Source of the DNA: Tabrizicola caldifontis
GTDB lineage: Bacteria > Pseudomonadota > Alphaproteobacteria > Rhodobacterales > Rhodobacteraceae
Direction: 5' to 3'
Assembly: GCF_004762095.1 (NCBI RefSeq)
Contig: NZ_SIJH01000011.1
Coordinates: 95,719 to 159,718 of the forward strand
Length of the DNA stretch: 64,000 nt
Part shown: positions 1 to 9,004 of the stretch, one piece after another
How the letters are laid out: each line of letters begins with the position of its first letter
Position numbering within the stretch: position 1 is the stretch's first letter
Notes under the pieces: generated by a model
Databases searched by the model: none
What the model was told of the DNA's origin: nothing
What the model saw: only the letters and a program-made list of their open reading frames with translations
Position numbers and translations under genes: made by a program

Positions 1-377
1 TGCTTGTGGCGGGCTCTTTCGGGGCCGCGCTTTACTGCCATGTGCTTTCGACGCGGCTAAGGCGTTTTGCCGCTCTTGAAAGCGGCATGGGGGGTGCGAT
101 TGCGGTGCTGTCGGCGCAGGTCGACGACATGACCCTTGCCCTGGAAAAGGCGCGTGGGGCAGCGAACGCCTCGGCCGAGGGGCTGGATGCGCTTACCGCC
201 AGGGGTGAGGCGGTGGCACGCCGGCTGGAGCTGCTGGTCGCGTCGCTGCACGACCTGCCAGAGCCAACTATCTTGCCAACCGGCCCCTCGGCCCCCGTTG
301 ACCCACCTGCGGAGGAACGCCGCCTGCGTCTTGTCCGGCGGCGCCCGGCCAGACCACACCTCGAGGTCGCGGAATGA
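1..377 (+). CDS. DUF6468-like flagellar-locus membrane protein (5' partial)
   Basis: The reading frame is open from the left edge, so the true start lies outside the window. The first visible residues (LVAGSFGAALYCHVL) look like the end of an N-terminal membrane helix. A helical stretch with alternating Ala, Leu and charged residues follows, then a Pro-rich, Arg-rich tail. This layout matches, from memory, the small DUF6468 proteins found beside motor genes in alphaproteobacterial flagellar clusters. Its role is unknown. It overlaps motE by four bases (ATGA), which suggests translational coupling with the motor genes. Confidence 0.7.
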   Translation, partial: LVAGSFGAALYCHVLSTRLRRFAALESGMGGAIAVLSAQVDDMTLALEKARGAANASAEGLDALTARGEAVARRLELLVASLHDLPEPTILPTGPSAPVDPPAEERRLRLVRRRPARPHLEVAE

Positions 378-928
378 GCCGCAGGACAGGCCGCGGGGTG
401 CTGTTCATCGTCGCGATGCTCTTTGCGGCGTCGGGGGCGCTGCGCCTGGGGTCTGGTGTGGGCGCAGCCCTGGCCCGTGCCGAAGACCCGGCAGCTTCCG
501 CCGCTGAACCCGCCGCCTGCGAACGCCCTGCTGCACTGGCCGAGGCTCTGACGCAGCGCGAGGGCCGGCTTGCCGTCCGCGAGGCCGCCTTGAATGACAG
601 GCAGGCGGCCCTCGCCCTGGCCGATGCCGTCATCGCCGAACGACTGGCCCAGCTGGAGGCGATGGAGGCAGAACTGCGTGCGACGCTGGCCCTGGCCGAC
701 GGGGCGGCCGAGGCCGACATCCAGAAGCTGACCGCAGTCTACCAGGCAATGAAGCCGAAGGACGCGGCCGCCCTGTTCGAGGCGATGTCGCCCGAATTTG
801 CTGCCGGTTTCCTTGGCCGGATGCCCCCCGATTCGGCTGCCGCCATCCTTTCGGGCATGTCGGCAGAAGCCGCCTACGGTGTCAGTGTGATCGTGGCCGG
901 CCGCAACGCGGCGGCGCCAAGGGACTAG
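374..928 (+). CDS. motE: MotE-like flagellar motor chaperone
   Basis: The protein has 184 residues. An N-terminal hydrophobic signal or anchor (about residues 8-25) is followed by a coiled coil rich in Ala, Glu and Arg (about 55-110). The C-terminal domain carries MgtE-N-like repeats (AVYQAMKPKDAAALFEAM, then FLGRMPPDSAAAILSGM). This is the layout of MotE, the periplasmic protein that in Sinorhizobium stabilises MotC. It lies just upstream of motA. No classical motC is visible, but a large secreted protein follows motA and could be the client; that is inference. Confidence 0.8.
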   Translation: MSRRTGRGVLFIVAMLFAASGALRLGSGVGAALARAEDPAASAAEPAACERPAALAEALTQREGRLAVREAALNDRQAALALADAVIAERLAQLEAMEAELRATLALADGAAEADIQKLTAVYQAMKPKDAAALFEAMSPEFAAGFLGRMPPDSAAAILSGMSAEAAYGVSVIVAGRNAAAPRD

Positions 929-991
929 GGGTTGGTGACATAGTCTTAATACCCCGCCCGCATAGTCGATTCAGTCTGCACAGGGGTCGAA

Positions 992-1861
992 ATGCTCGGT
1001 CTGGTCGGGATCGCCGTCATTCTCGTCATGGTTTTCGGTGGCTACGCGCTGGCCGGGGGCAAGTTGGGGATCATCCTGAAGGCGCTGCCGTTCGAGATGA
1101 TCATGATCGGGGGGGCTGCCGTCGGGGCCTTTCTGATTTCGAACGACATGGCGTCGGTGAAACACACGCTCAGGGATGTGGGCAAGGTCTTCCGGGGACC
1201 GAAATGGAAACCTGACGACTACCGCGATCTGCTATGTCTGCTGTTCGAACTGCTCCGTCTTGCGCGTGCGAATCCGGTCGCGCTGGAGGAACATGTCGAA
1301 TCTCCCGGGACATCGGGGATCTTCGGAAGATACCCACGCATCCGGAACGATCAGGAGGCGATGGATCTCATCTGCGACACCCTGCGTGCCGCCTCCATGA
1401 ACTATGACGATCCCCACCAGGTCGAGGAGGTTCTGGACAAGCGGATGGAGGCAATCCTGCAGCGCGCGATGCATTCAAGCCATGCGTTGCAGACGGTGGC
1501 AGATGGCTTGCCGGCCCTCGGCATCGTCGCGGCCGTGCTCGGTGTGATCAAGACCATGGGGTCGATCGACCAGCCACCCGAGGTTCTCGGCAAGATGATC
1601 GGGGGTGCCCTGGTCGGAACCTTTCTCGGCGTCTTCCTGGCCTACGGTCTGATGGGGCCATTCGCATCCCGCGTCCGAGCCGTTGTCGAGGAGGACATAC
1701 ATTTCTACCAGCTGATCCGTGAGGTTCTGGTTGCCAACCTGCATCGCCACCCGGCCAACATCTGCATCGAGGTTGGCCGGCAGAATACCCCGCATCACGT
1801 CCGCCCCGGCTTCGGGGCACTGGAGGAGGCCATGCGCAACCTGAGGCAGGATGCCGCATGA
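992..1861 (+). CDS. motA: Flagellar motor stator protein MotA
   Basis: The protein has 289 residues with four membrane helices: two near the N terminus (about 3-20 and 33-50) and two near 165-215. A large cytoplasmic loop between them contains the charged segment LLRLARANPVALEEHVE, equivalent to the Arg/Glu residues that contact FliG. The third helix has the conserved proline context DGLPALGIVAAVLGVIKTM. MotA forms the proton channel with MotB, which is not in this window. The stop overlaps the next start (ATGA). A GATTC (GANTC) site lies about 20 bases upstream at 968-972. Confidence 0.95.
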   Translation: MLGLVGIAVILVMVFGGYALAGGKLGIILKALPFEMIMIGGAAVGAFLISNDMASVKHTLRDVGKVFRGPKWKPDDYRDLLCLLFELLRLARANPVALEEHVESPGTSGIFGRYPRIRNDQEAMDLICDTLRAASMNYDDPHQVEEVLDKRMEAILQRAMHSSHALQTVADGLPALGIVAAVLGVIKTMGSIDQPPEVLGKMIGGALVGTFLGVFLAYGLMGPFASRVRAVVEEDIHFYQLIREVLVANLHRHPANICIEVGRQNTPHHVRPGFGALEEAMRNLRQDAA

Positions 1862-3984
1862 TCCTGCTTTCGCTGATCCTCATGCTTTTTCTGACGATTC
1901 CTGCGGATGCCGAAACGGCGCGTGTCCTGTCGGGCGAACATGCCGACTTCACGCGCCTCGTGGTGCAGTTGCCAGCGCAAGCAGGCTGGAGGGTCGGTCG
2001 GACGCCACTTGGCTATGCCTTCGCCACGGAAAACCGGAAGCAGCCGGATTATGACCTGGCGCATGTCTGGGATCGAATACCCCGCAAGCGGCTACAGGCG
2101 TTGCGTGCGGATCCCGAAACAGGGATCCTGGAAATGACGCTCGCCTGTGAGTGCCATCTGTTTCCCTTCGAATACCAGCCGGGAGTTATCGTCCTCGACA
2201 TCCGGAGCGGACCACCGCCCGAGGGATCGGTCTTTGAAGCCCCTTTTTCCGACTTTGCATTCTTGCGCGACGTGAAACCGGGGTCCGACCCGGGGGCTCC
2301 TGTGACGTTCGACTGGCTGGACGCCCGCAACGGCGGCGCGGCAGGAGCGCATCGCTATGCCGGACTGACGTTTGCCCGCGAGAAGACCTTGCTGGAACCG
2401 CTTCGCGCCGAACTTCTCGAACAGATCAGCCGCGGTGCCGCCGCAGGGGTCGTCGACATGCGACTGTCTGGCACGCCAGCAGGAGCAATGGTCAGTGAGG
2501 GTGATCCGGACCTGGCCCGGATCCGGCTTGGCGAAATGCCGGGCCTTGACGTTCTGGATCCGAATGCCCCTCGCACCAACATGCAACCGGATGGCAGCCC
2601 CTGCCTTGCGGATGCAGACCTTGCCATTGGCAACTGGGGTGCGGGCCGCGCGGCCCTCGACCTGCTGGCAGAGGCTCGGACAGGGCTTTTCGGCGAATTC
2701 GATGCTGTCCGGCCCGAGGCAGTGCTGAATTCGGTTCGGCTGCATCTTTACCTGGGCTTCGGGGCCGAGGCACGACAGTACGCCACTCTGGCCACCGGCC
2801 TGGGTGACGAGCTGCGGCTGCTTGTCTCGATCACGCGACTTGTCGATGGCGACCCCGATCCAGAGGCACCGTTCGCGCCCATGCTTGCCTGCGATGGCGC
2901 TGCCGCATTCTGGGCGGCGCTTGCCCATGATCGTCTGCCGGCTGGATCCATGGTGAATATAGATGCTGTGGTCAGGACATTTCTTGGATTGCCGCCGCAT
3001 CTGCGCAGCCTGTTCGGACCACGCCTGGCCTTGCTTCTCATCGATCTTGACGCTGAAGCGGCAAGGAGGATCCGAAACGCGATGGAGCGGACGCCGCATG
3101 TCCCTGCCCAGGCAGTGTCGCTCCTTGATGCGCGGATGGAACTTCAGGCCGATCATCCCGAAAGGGCCCGGTTTCATGCCGAAGCCGCCCTGTCGGATCC
3201 AAGGCATGAGGTTGATGCTCTTGTCGCCCTCGTCGAAGCGCATTTCCTTGAGCTGCGGCCCATTCCGGGCAGTGTTGTCGAACGGGTTCAGTCACTGCAG
3301 GGGCAGACCGGAAACAACAGTAGCCTTGCCCGTGCAGTGGCCCTGTCGTTCGCGCTATCCGGCAGGTTCGACGAAGCCTTCGCGATCGCAGAGCCCGGGG
3401 CGATGACCGCAGACATATGGCGTGTTCTTGCCGCGATTGGCGATGACGACGATCTTCTCGTGCATGCAGTCCGCCCTGCGCCTCTGCCGTCGGTAAAGGC
3501 AGATGTCGCCCTTTCTGTTGCGAAAAGACTACAGGTCCTGGGCTTCCCGGATGCCGCGCTTGTCTGGCTGGGGCCGATCGGCCCGGATGCGCCCACCGAA
3601 TACAGGCTTGTTGCGGCGGCGGCCGAACTGGCCAGGGGTGATGCAGGGCGGGCGCTGCAGCATCTCGCAACGCTTGAGGGCCAGACGGCTGGCGACCTGC
3701 GGGCGGCTGCCCAAACCAGGCTTGGTTTCCTGGACGCCGCCAGAACCTCGTTGCAGAAGGCTGGTAGATCCGGGGATGCGCAGCGCCTCTCCCTCTGGGC
3801 TGAGGACTGGAATGCCGTTGCGGCCGCCGCGACCGAGCCGTGGTCTGCGGCAGCCGCCATGGCACAGGCTGCCATACCCGAGGGCGGGCCGCTCGCCCGG
3901 GGTGCGGCACTGCTGAACTCCAGTTCGGCAACACGGGCAGCCCTGACTGCACTTCTCGGTGCTGTTCCGCCTCCTTCCCCCTGA
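1858..3984 (+). CDS. Large secreted repeat protein of the flagellar motor locus, unknown function
   Basis: The protein has 708 residues and begins with a clear signal peptide (MILLSLILMLFLTIPADA, then cleavage). Residues about 25-125 form a beta-rich domain that vaguely resembles an AMIN or peptidoglycan-binding fold (FTRLVVQLP, then VIVLDIRSGPPPE). The rest is mostly alpha-helical, with TPR-like helix pairs clearest near residues 580-660. It overlaps motA by four bases and precedes a flagellar transglycosylase gene. The position between motE/motA and the export genes suggests a periplasmic motor or stator-assembly factor, perhaps a MotC analogue. I do not recognise a named family. Confidence 0.85.
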   Translation: MILLSLILMLFLTIPADAETARVLSGEHADFTRLVVQLPAQAGWRVGRTPLGYAFATENRKQPDYDLAHVWDRIPRKRLQALRADPETGILEMTLACECHLFPFEYQPGVIVLDIRSGPPPEGSVFEAPFSDFAFLRDVKPGSDPGAPVTFDWLDARNGGAAGAHRYAGLTFAREKTLLEPLRAELLEQISRGAAAGVVDMRLSGTPAGAMVSEGDPDLARIRLGEMPGLDVLDPNAPRTNMQPDGSPCLADADLAIGNWGAGRAALDLLAEARTGLFGEFDAVRPEAVLNSVRLHLYLGFGAEARQYATLATGLGDELRLLVSITRLVDGDPDPEAPFAPMLACDGAAAFWAALAHDRLPAGSMVNIDAVVRTFLGLPPHLRSLFGPRLALLLIDLDAEAARRIRNAMERTPHVPAQAVSLLDARMELQADHPERARFHAEAALSDPRHEVDALVALVEAHFLELRPIPGSVVERVQSLQGQTGNNSSLARAVALSFALSGRFDEAFAIAEPGAMTADIWRVLAAIGDDDDLLVHAVRPAPLPSVKADVALSVAKRLQVLGFPDAALVWLGPIGPDAPTEYRLVAAAAELARGDAGRALQHLATLEGQTAGDLRAAAQTRLGFLDAARTSLQKAGRSGDAQRLSLWAEDWNAVAAAATEPWSAAAAMAQAAIPEGGPLARGAALLNSSSATRAALTALLGAVPPPSP

Positions 3985-4059
3985 CTTCGATAACCGGATG
4001 GCAAGATTCGCGCCCTAGCCTGCAGGCAGGACGACAGAAGGTCGAAGACGAGGACAGGA

Positions 4060-4716
4060 ATGGCTTCGCAGGTGTTCCTCCGCAGCGTGCTCATTGTGGT
4101 TCTGCCGATTGCGATGGTGCCAGCCAGCGGCAAGATCGACCCGGCGCAACTCTGCCTTGATGCGGCCCGGTTGGCTGCCCGGCGAACCGACGTGCCCTTT
4201 GACGTCCTGCTCGCCGTATCCATCGTGGAGACCGGACGAAACCTTCGCCCCTGGCCCTGGACGGTGAATCTGGCTGGCGCAGGCCACTGGCTTGACAGCG
4301 CGCAGGAGGCCGAGGCCCTGGTACAGGAGGCGCTGGCGCAAGGCGCGGGCAACATCGACCTTGGCTGCTTCCAATTGAATTATCGTTGGCATGGACAGTC
4401 ATTCCGGTCCGTTGCTGACATGCTGGACCCTGTTCCGAACGCGCTTTACGCCGCCGAGTTTCTGGCGCGCCATCATGAAGTGACCGAGGATTGGTCGCTT
4501 GCGGCTGCTGCCTATCACTCGGCGACACCCGAACTGGCCGACCGCTATCGCGCCAGGTTCGAGAGCGTCCGCGCTTCGTTCACAGGCACGCCGCTGTTAC
4601 CCGAGATTTCCGGGCGGACGAACCGGTTTCCTCTGTTTGTCGCCGGCACGGACGGCCGGAATGGGTCAATCGTTCCCGTCACTGCGGGCGGCATCCGCCT
4701 GATCGGAGGGCCCTGA
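4060..4716 (+). CDS. Flagellar locus lytic transglycosylase (SLT domain)
   Basis: The protein has 218 residues with an N-terminal signal peptide (about 1-22). The SLT lysozyme-like fold follows. The catalytic glutamate is Glu57 in AVSIVETGR, followed by the typical NIDLGCFQLNYRWHG segment, then a helix with AAAYHSATPELADRY. Such enzymes cut peptidoglycan so the rod can pass, replacing the muramidase domain of enterobacterial FlgJ. That fits the separate rod-binding protein at 18453-18737, which has no enzymatic domain. The stop is one base before flhA. Confidence 0.88.
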   Translation: MASQVFLRSVLIVVLPIAMVPASGKIDPAQLCLDAARLAARRTDVPFDVLLAVSIVETGRNLRPWPWTVNLAGAGHWLDSAQEAEALVQEALAQGAGNIDLGCFQLNYRWHGQSFRSVADMLDPVPNALYAAEFLARHHEVTEDWSLAAAAYHSATPELADRYRARFESVRASFTGTPLLPEISGRTNRFPLFVAGTDGRNGSIVPVTAGGIRLIGGP

Positions 4717-4717
4717 G

Positions 4718-6793
4718 ATGCATCTCTTGCCCGGTCTGCGCCGCATGTTCCGGCCCACGATCCTTCTTGCGCTGGGCCTGATGGCAATCGTTGTGATGAT
4801 GATCCTGCCGATCCCGGCCTGGATGCTGGACATCGGGCTGGCCGTCTCGTTCGCTCTTGCCATCCTGATGCTGACGGTCACCCTCTTCATCGACCGCCCG
4901 CTGGACTTCTCTGCCTTCCCGACAATCCTTCTGGCCTCGCTTCTGTTGCGGCTTGCGCTGAATGTCTCTTCCACCAAGCTGATCATCGCCGAGGGCCACA
5001 CCGGCCCGGATGCCGCCGGACACGTCATTGCCGGATTTGCCGATTTCATCATGGGCGGCAACCTGATCCTGGGGCTGGTGATCTTCGTTGTCCTGCTGAT
5101 CATCAACTTCATCGTCATCACCAAGGGCGCCGGGCGCATGGCCGAGGTCGGCGCCCGCTTCGCGCTGGACGGAATGCCGGGGCGCCAGCTTGCAATCGAT
5201 GCGGACCTTTCGGCCGGGGCGATCGATCACTCCGAAGCGAAACGCCGGCGTGAGCAGGAGCTGGCCGAGACCACCTTCTTCGGCTCGCTCGACGGCGCGT
5301 CGAAATTCGTCAAGGGCGATGCGATTGCAGGCCTGATGATCACGGGACTGAACATCCTGGTCGGGCTGGTTGTCGGCCTTGCAATGCATGGGCTGGATAT
5401 CGCAACCGCGTTCCGAACCTACACGATCCTGACCGTCGGCGATGGCCTCGTCAGCCAGATCCCAGCGGTCATCATCTCTGTGGCGGCGGCGCTTCTGCTG
5501 GCCAAGGGTAATCAGAAGGGTGCGGCGGATGTTTCGTTCTTCACCCAGCTTGGCAGCCATCCGGCGGCACTTGGCACGGTCGCCGCGCTGATGGCGCTTT
5601 TCGCTGTCGTGCCTGGTATGCCCTTCATTCCGTTCATGCTTGCGGCCGCCGCGCTGGGCGGCATGGCCTATCTGCGCACCCGGAAGTCCGCCGAAACGCC
5701 AGAGGCAGGCCCGACCTTCCAGGAGCCGGCGCATCAGAGATCGATGGGGGATGTGCTGGATTTCGACGACATCCATATCGAATTCGCCCCGAACCTTGTG
5801 GCCATGGTTCTTGATCCGGCGACGGGGCTGGACGGGCGTATCACCAACATGCGCAACCACGTGGCTTTGGCCTTCGGTCTGATCCTGCCCGAGATTCGCC
5901 TGACGGATCAGGCCGCACTTTCGCCCGGCCAGTATCGGATCCGGCTTCAGGGTGTCGAACGAGTGTCGGGTACGTTGTACCCTGACAGGGTGCTCGTGCT
6001 TATCGCGGATGGTGTTACAGCCCCCGACGGCATCGACGTGAAAGAGCCCGTCTATGGCGCGCCGGCCCGCTGGATCCGGCCAGATCAGCAAGAAGATGTG
6101 GCGCTGTCCGGCCTTACGGTTGTCTCGCCGACCGAGGTTCTGGCGACACACCTGCTGGAAGTGTTGAAGGCCAACCTGTCACGGCTGCTTTCCTTGCGCG
6201 CGCTTCGGCGATTGCTGGACGAATTTGTCCGGCTTTCCGACCCGGTCCGGGCCGAGGCGAACCGCAGGTTGCTTGACGAACTGATGCCTGACAGGGTTCC
6301 GGTGGACCTTCTGCATGCCGTGCTGCGCCTTCTTCTGGAGGAAAGGGTCTCGATCCGGAACCTGCCCCTGATCCTCGAGGCAGTGGCAGAGGCGCGTCAG
6401 CTTGCGGTGCCGGAGGCGATCTGTGAACACGTCCGCCAGCGGCTTGGATTCCAGATCGTGGCCGAACTCAAGCGGCCCGACGGAACAGTGCCGTTGATCC
6501 AGTTGGCGCCAGAGTGGGAGAAGACCTTTTCCACCTACCAGATCGACGGCGACCGTGGCCCGCGTGACGTGGCCTTGCCCCCGGAAATCTTTGCAAAACT
6601 GGCGAATGGTCTGGCTGACCGGGTGAACCGCGCGGCCGAAACCGGCGTCTATCCCGCGCTGGTAACCTCGGTCACCCGTCGACGTTTCCTGAAGACCGTG
6701 GTGCAGGCCAGGGGCTTGCAGATGCCTGTCCTGTCCTACGAGGAAATCGGAACAGAGGCGCGGCCTGCGCTTCTTGGGCAGGTGGCGGCATGA
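4718..6793 (+). CDS. flhA: Flagellar export gate protein FlhA
   Basis: The protein has 691 residues, the usual FlhA length. The N-terminal half holds about eight membrane helices. The conserved FHIPEP-type loop (GRMAEVGARFALDGMPGRQ, then IDADLSAG) follows the fourth helix. The C-terminal half is the soluble domain that forms the nonameric ring docking substrates and chaperones. It overlaps fliR by four bases, so flhA, fliR and flhB form one coupled translation unit. Confidence 0.97.
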   Translation: MHLLPGLRRMFRPTILLALGLMAIVVMMILPIPAWMLDIGLAVSFALAILMLTVTLFIDRPLDFSAFPTILLASLLLRLALNVSSTKLIIAEGHTGPDAAGHVIAGFADFIMGGNLILGLVIFVVLLIINFIVITKGAGRMAEVGARFALDGMPGRQLAIDADLSAGAIDHSEAKRRREQELAETTFFGSLDGASKFVKGDAIAGLMITGLNILVGLVVGLAMHGLDIATAFRTYTILTVGDGLVSQIPAVIISVAAALLLAKGNQKGAADVSFFTQLGSHPAALGTVAALMALFAVVPGMPFIPFMLAAAALGGMAYLRTRKSAETPEAGPTFQEPAHQRSMGDVLDFDDIHIEFAPNLVAMVLDPATGLDGRITNMRNHVALAFGLILPEIRLTDQAALSPGQYRIRLQGVERVSGTLYPDRVLVLIADGVTAPDGIDVKEPVYGAPARWIRPDQQEDVALSGLTVVSPTEVLATHLLEVLKANLSRLLSLRALRRLLDEFVRLSDPVRAEANRRLLDELMPDRVPVDLLHAVLRLLLEERVSIRNLPLILEAVAEARQLAVPEAICEHVRQRLGFQIVAELKRPDGTVPLIQLAPEWEKTFSTYQIDGDRGPRDVALPPEIFAKLANGLADRVNRAAETGVYPALVTSVTRRRFLKTVVQARGLQMPVLSYEEIGTEARPALLGQVAA

Positions 6794-7572
6794 GCGGCCT
6801 GATCGAGGAGCTGTCTTCCCTGCTTTCCCTGATCGACGGGGTCGCCTGGGCGGCGGTTCTGGTGTTCATCCGGATCGGAGCGATGATCGCATTCATGCCG
6901 GGCCTTGGGGAACCGGCTGTGCCGACGCGAGTCAAGCTGGCGCTGATCCTTGCGTTCACACTTGTCCTGGCCCCGGCCCTTGCCGAAACGATATCCCGCA
7001 GCGGCCCGGCGCCTTCCCTTTTTCCCCTTGCGGGCGAAGCAGTTGCCGGCCTGATCCTGGGTATCGGGATGCGGCTTTTCCTTCTGGCCCTGCTCACCGC
7101 AGCGGGACTCATCGCCCAAGCGTCCACCCTGTCGCAGCTTTTTCCCAATGCTGCGCCGGAGCCGCAGCCGGCAATCGGCAACCTGCTTGTCATCGCCGGC
7201 GTCGCCCTGGCCCTGGCAGCCGGGCTGCATGTCCGGGCGGCAGAACTTGCCCTGCTTTCCTATGATGTCCTGCCTGCGGGCGGCTATTTGGATGCGCGCG
7301 CAGTGGCAGACTGGAACCTCTCACTTGTCAGTCGAACCTTTGCGCTGGGCTTTTCCCTTGCTGCCCCTTTTGTCGTGGCGTCGACGATCTACAACCTGGC
7401 CCTTGGGGCAATCAACCGGGCCATGCCGCATCTCATGGTCGCAATGGTCGGGGCACCGGCCCTCACCCTGGGCGCAATTGCGCTTCTTGCGGTATCGGCG
7501 CCGATCCTGCTGGCCTACTGGTTGCAGCTTTTCGAGGCCTACCTTTCCGATCCGTTCGGCCCGCCGCCATGA
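6790..7572 (+). CDS. fliR: Flagellar export gate protein FliR
   Basis: This 260-residue protein is almost entirely hydrophobic, with about six membrane helices. It has FliR hallmarks: an early R-IGAMIAFMPGLGEPAVPTRVKL segment and a late hydrophobic pair before a short polar tail. FliR forms the export pore with FliP and FliQ. fliQ sits apart in the minus-strand rod operon and fliP is not in the window. ATGA overlaps occur at both ends, with flhA and flhB. Confidence 0.95.
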   Translation: MSGLIEELSSLLSLIDGVAWAAVLVFIRIGAMIAFMPGLGEPAVPTRVKLALILAFTLVLAPALAETISRSGPAPSLFPLAGEAVAGLILGIGMRLFLLALLTAAGLIAQASTLSQLFPNAAPEPQPAIGNLLVIAGVALALAAGLHVRAAELALLSYDVLPAGGYLDARAVADWNLSLVSRTFALGFSLAAPFVVASTIYNLALGAINRAMPHLMVAMVGAPALTLGAIALLAVSAPILLAYWLQLFEAYLSDPFGPPP

Positions 7573-8651
7573 ACGCGGAAGAGAGCGATAGCGAGGAAAA
7601 GGAATTCGAAGCCTCGCCGCAGAGGTTGGAGGAGGCCCGGAAGAAGGGTGACATTCCCCGCTCGACCGATCTTCTCATGGCGGCCGGGATCGCGGGCCTT
7701 CTCTTGTCTCTCGTCGCGCTGGGTGGATGGGTGGTGCGCCGCTCGGGCACGGCTGGAATGGTGTTTCTTGATCAGGCTGACCGTTTGTCGCGGCTGATGT
7801 TTGCCGGGGCAGGCGAATTGTATGGCGGCATCCTGCTTTCCTTTGCAGGGCCGCCGCTTGCACTTCTGTTGCTGCCGCCAGTGCTGGTGCTGGTGGTGGC
7901 TGTCGCGACACGCGCCCTTGTGGTGACCCCGAGTCATCTTGCACCGAAGCTGTCCCGCATCTCGCTGATCGCAGGCGCAAGAAAGAAATTCGGCGTCGAA
8001 GGTCTTGCCGAATTCGGGAAGAGCGCGTTGAAGCTCATCCTTGTCGCGGCAATTCTGTACCATTTCCTTGCCGGTCGCATCGAGAAGGTTCTCGCCACCC
8101 TTTTTCTGGATCCCGGGTCATCGATGGCCTTCCTTCGGCAGCTGGTGATCGAGTTCCTTTTCATTCTTCTGCTCGTCACCGTCACGCTGGGCGGGGTGGA
8201 TCTTCTTTGGCAGCACCACCGCCATCGCAGGCGCAATCGGATGTCGCGCAAGGAAATGATGGATGAACACAAGGAAAATGAGGGTGATCCGCATCTCAAA
8301 TCGGCCCGGCGCCAGCGCGCGCAGGCGGTTGCCACAAACCGGATGCTGGTCGATGTTGCGACGGCGGATGTGGTGGTGGTGAACCCCACTCACTTCGCCG
8401 TTGCCCTGCGTTGGGACAGGAAGTGCGGTGCCGCGCCGGTCTGCGTGGCCAAGGGCGTGGACGAGATCGCCCTGGTCATCCGGTCACAAGCGGCCCGGCA
8501 CGGCGTGCCGGTTCACAGCGATCCGCCGGCGGCGCGCGCCATATACGCCACTGTCGAGATCGGGCAGCAAATCCGGCCCGAACACTACCGTGCTGTTGCC
8601 GCGGCGATCCGCTTTGCCGATGCCATGCGTCAGAAGGCACGCCGGCAATGA
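7569..8651 (+). CDS. flhB: Flagellar export switch protein FlhB
   Basis: The protein has 360 residues. The charged N terminus contains the family motif RLEEARKKGDIPRS, four membrane helices follow, and the cytoplasmic domain carries the autocleavage motif NPTH (Asn272-Pro273) in VVVNPTHFAVAL. Cleavage there switches export from rod/hook proteins to filament proteins, together with FliK (18848-20413). The stop codon overlaps the next start, giving translational coupling. Confidence 0.96.
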   Translation: MNAEESDSEEKEFEASPQRLEEARKKGDIPRSTDLLMAAGIAGLLLSLVALGGWVVRRSGTAGMVFLDQADRLSRLMFAGAGELYGGILLSFAGPPLALLLLPPVLVLVVAVATRALVVTPSHLAPKLSRISLIAGARKKFGVEGLAEFGKSALKLILVAAILYHFLAGRIEKVLATLFLDPGSSMAFLRQLVIEFLFILLLVTVTLGGVDLLWQHHRHRRRNRMSRKEMMDEHKENEGDPHLKSARRQRAQAVATNRMLVDVATADVVVVNPTHFAVALRWDRKCGAAPVCVAKGVDEIALVIRSQAARHGVPVHSDPPAARAIYATVEIGQQIRPEHYRAVAAAIRFADAMRQKARRQ

Positions 8652-8989
8652 ACCGCAGAAGCGATCTGGCGCGCCTTCAGAAGCTGTCGCAACTGATACT
8701 GGACCAGCGCCTGGCGAAACTGCGCGAAACGGCCGATCTGCGCGACAGGACAAGGATGCAGATCATGTCACTCGATCAATCCGCCAAGACTGCGGACCTG
8801 CCGACTGTCACGGTCAACCAGGTTGCCCTGCGCTACGAACTTTGGGCGGATGCACAGCGCACCGAGCTTAATGCCATTCTTGCACGACAGACAGTCGACT
8901 GGCTGGACGCACGCGATCGGGCCTTGGCCGCGTTCGGTCGGCTTGAGGCTCTGCGCGGTCTCAACCGGAATGCAGAGGGAGAAAGCTAG
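8648..8989 (+). CDS. Small helical flagellar-locus protein (possible FliJ analogue)
   Basis: The start is the ATG that overlaps the flhB stop by four bases. The product has 113 residues, no signal and no membrane segment. It is predicted almost wholly helical, rich in Leu, Arg, Ala and Gln, with two coiled-coil-like stretches (RLQKLSQLILDQRLAKLRE and a C-terminal one). FliJ, the coiled-coil stalk of the FliI ATPase, is small and helical like this and is not found next to fliI here. The FliJ idea rests on shape and position only; I do not recognise a family. Confidence 0.75.
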   Translation: MNRRSDLARLQKLSQLILDQRLAKLRETADLRDRTRMQIMSLDQSAKTADLPTVTVNQVALRYELWADAQRTELNAILARQTVDWLDARDRALAAFGRLEALRGLNRNAEGES

Positions 8990-9004
8990 GCGAGGATCAG
9001 ATCA

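Noticed and set aside
4679..6151. Long open frame antisense to flhA
   Set aside because: It is a high-GC shadow with Arg/Gln/His-rich, non-domain protein sequence, opposite a well-supported gene.
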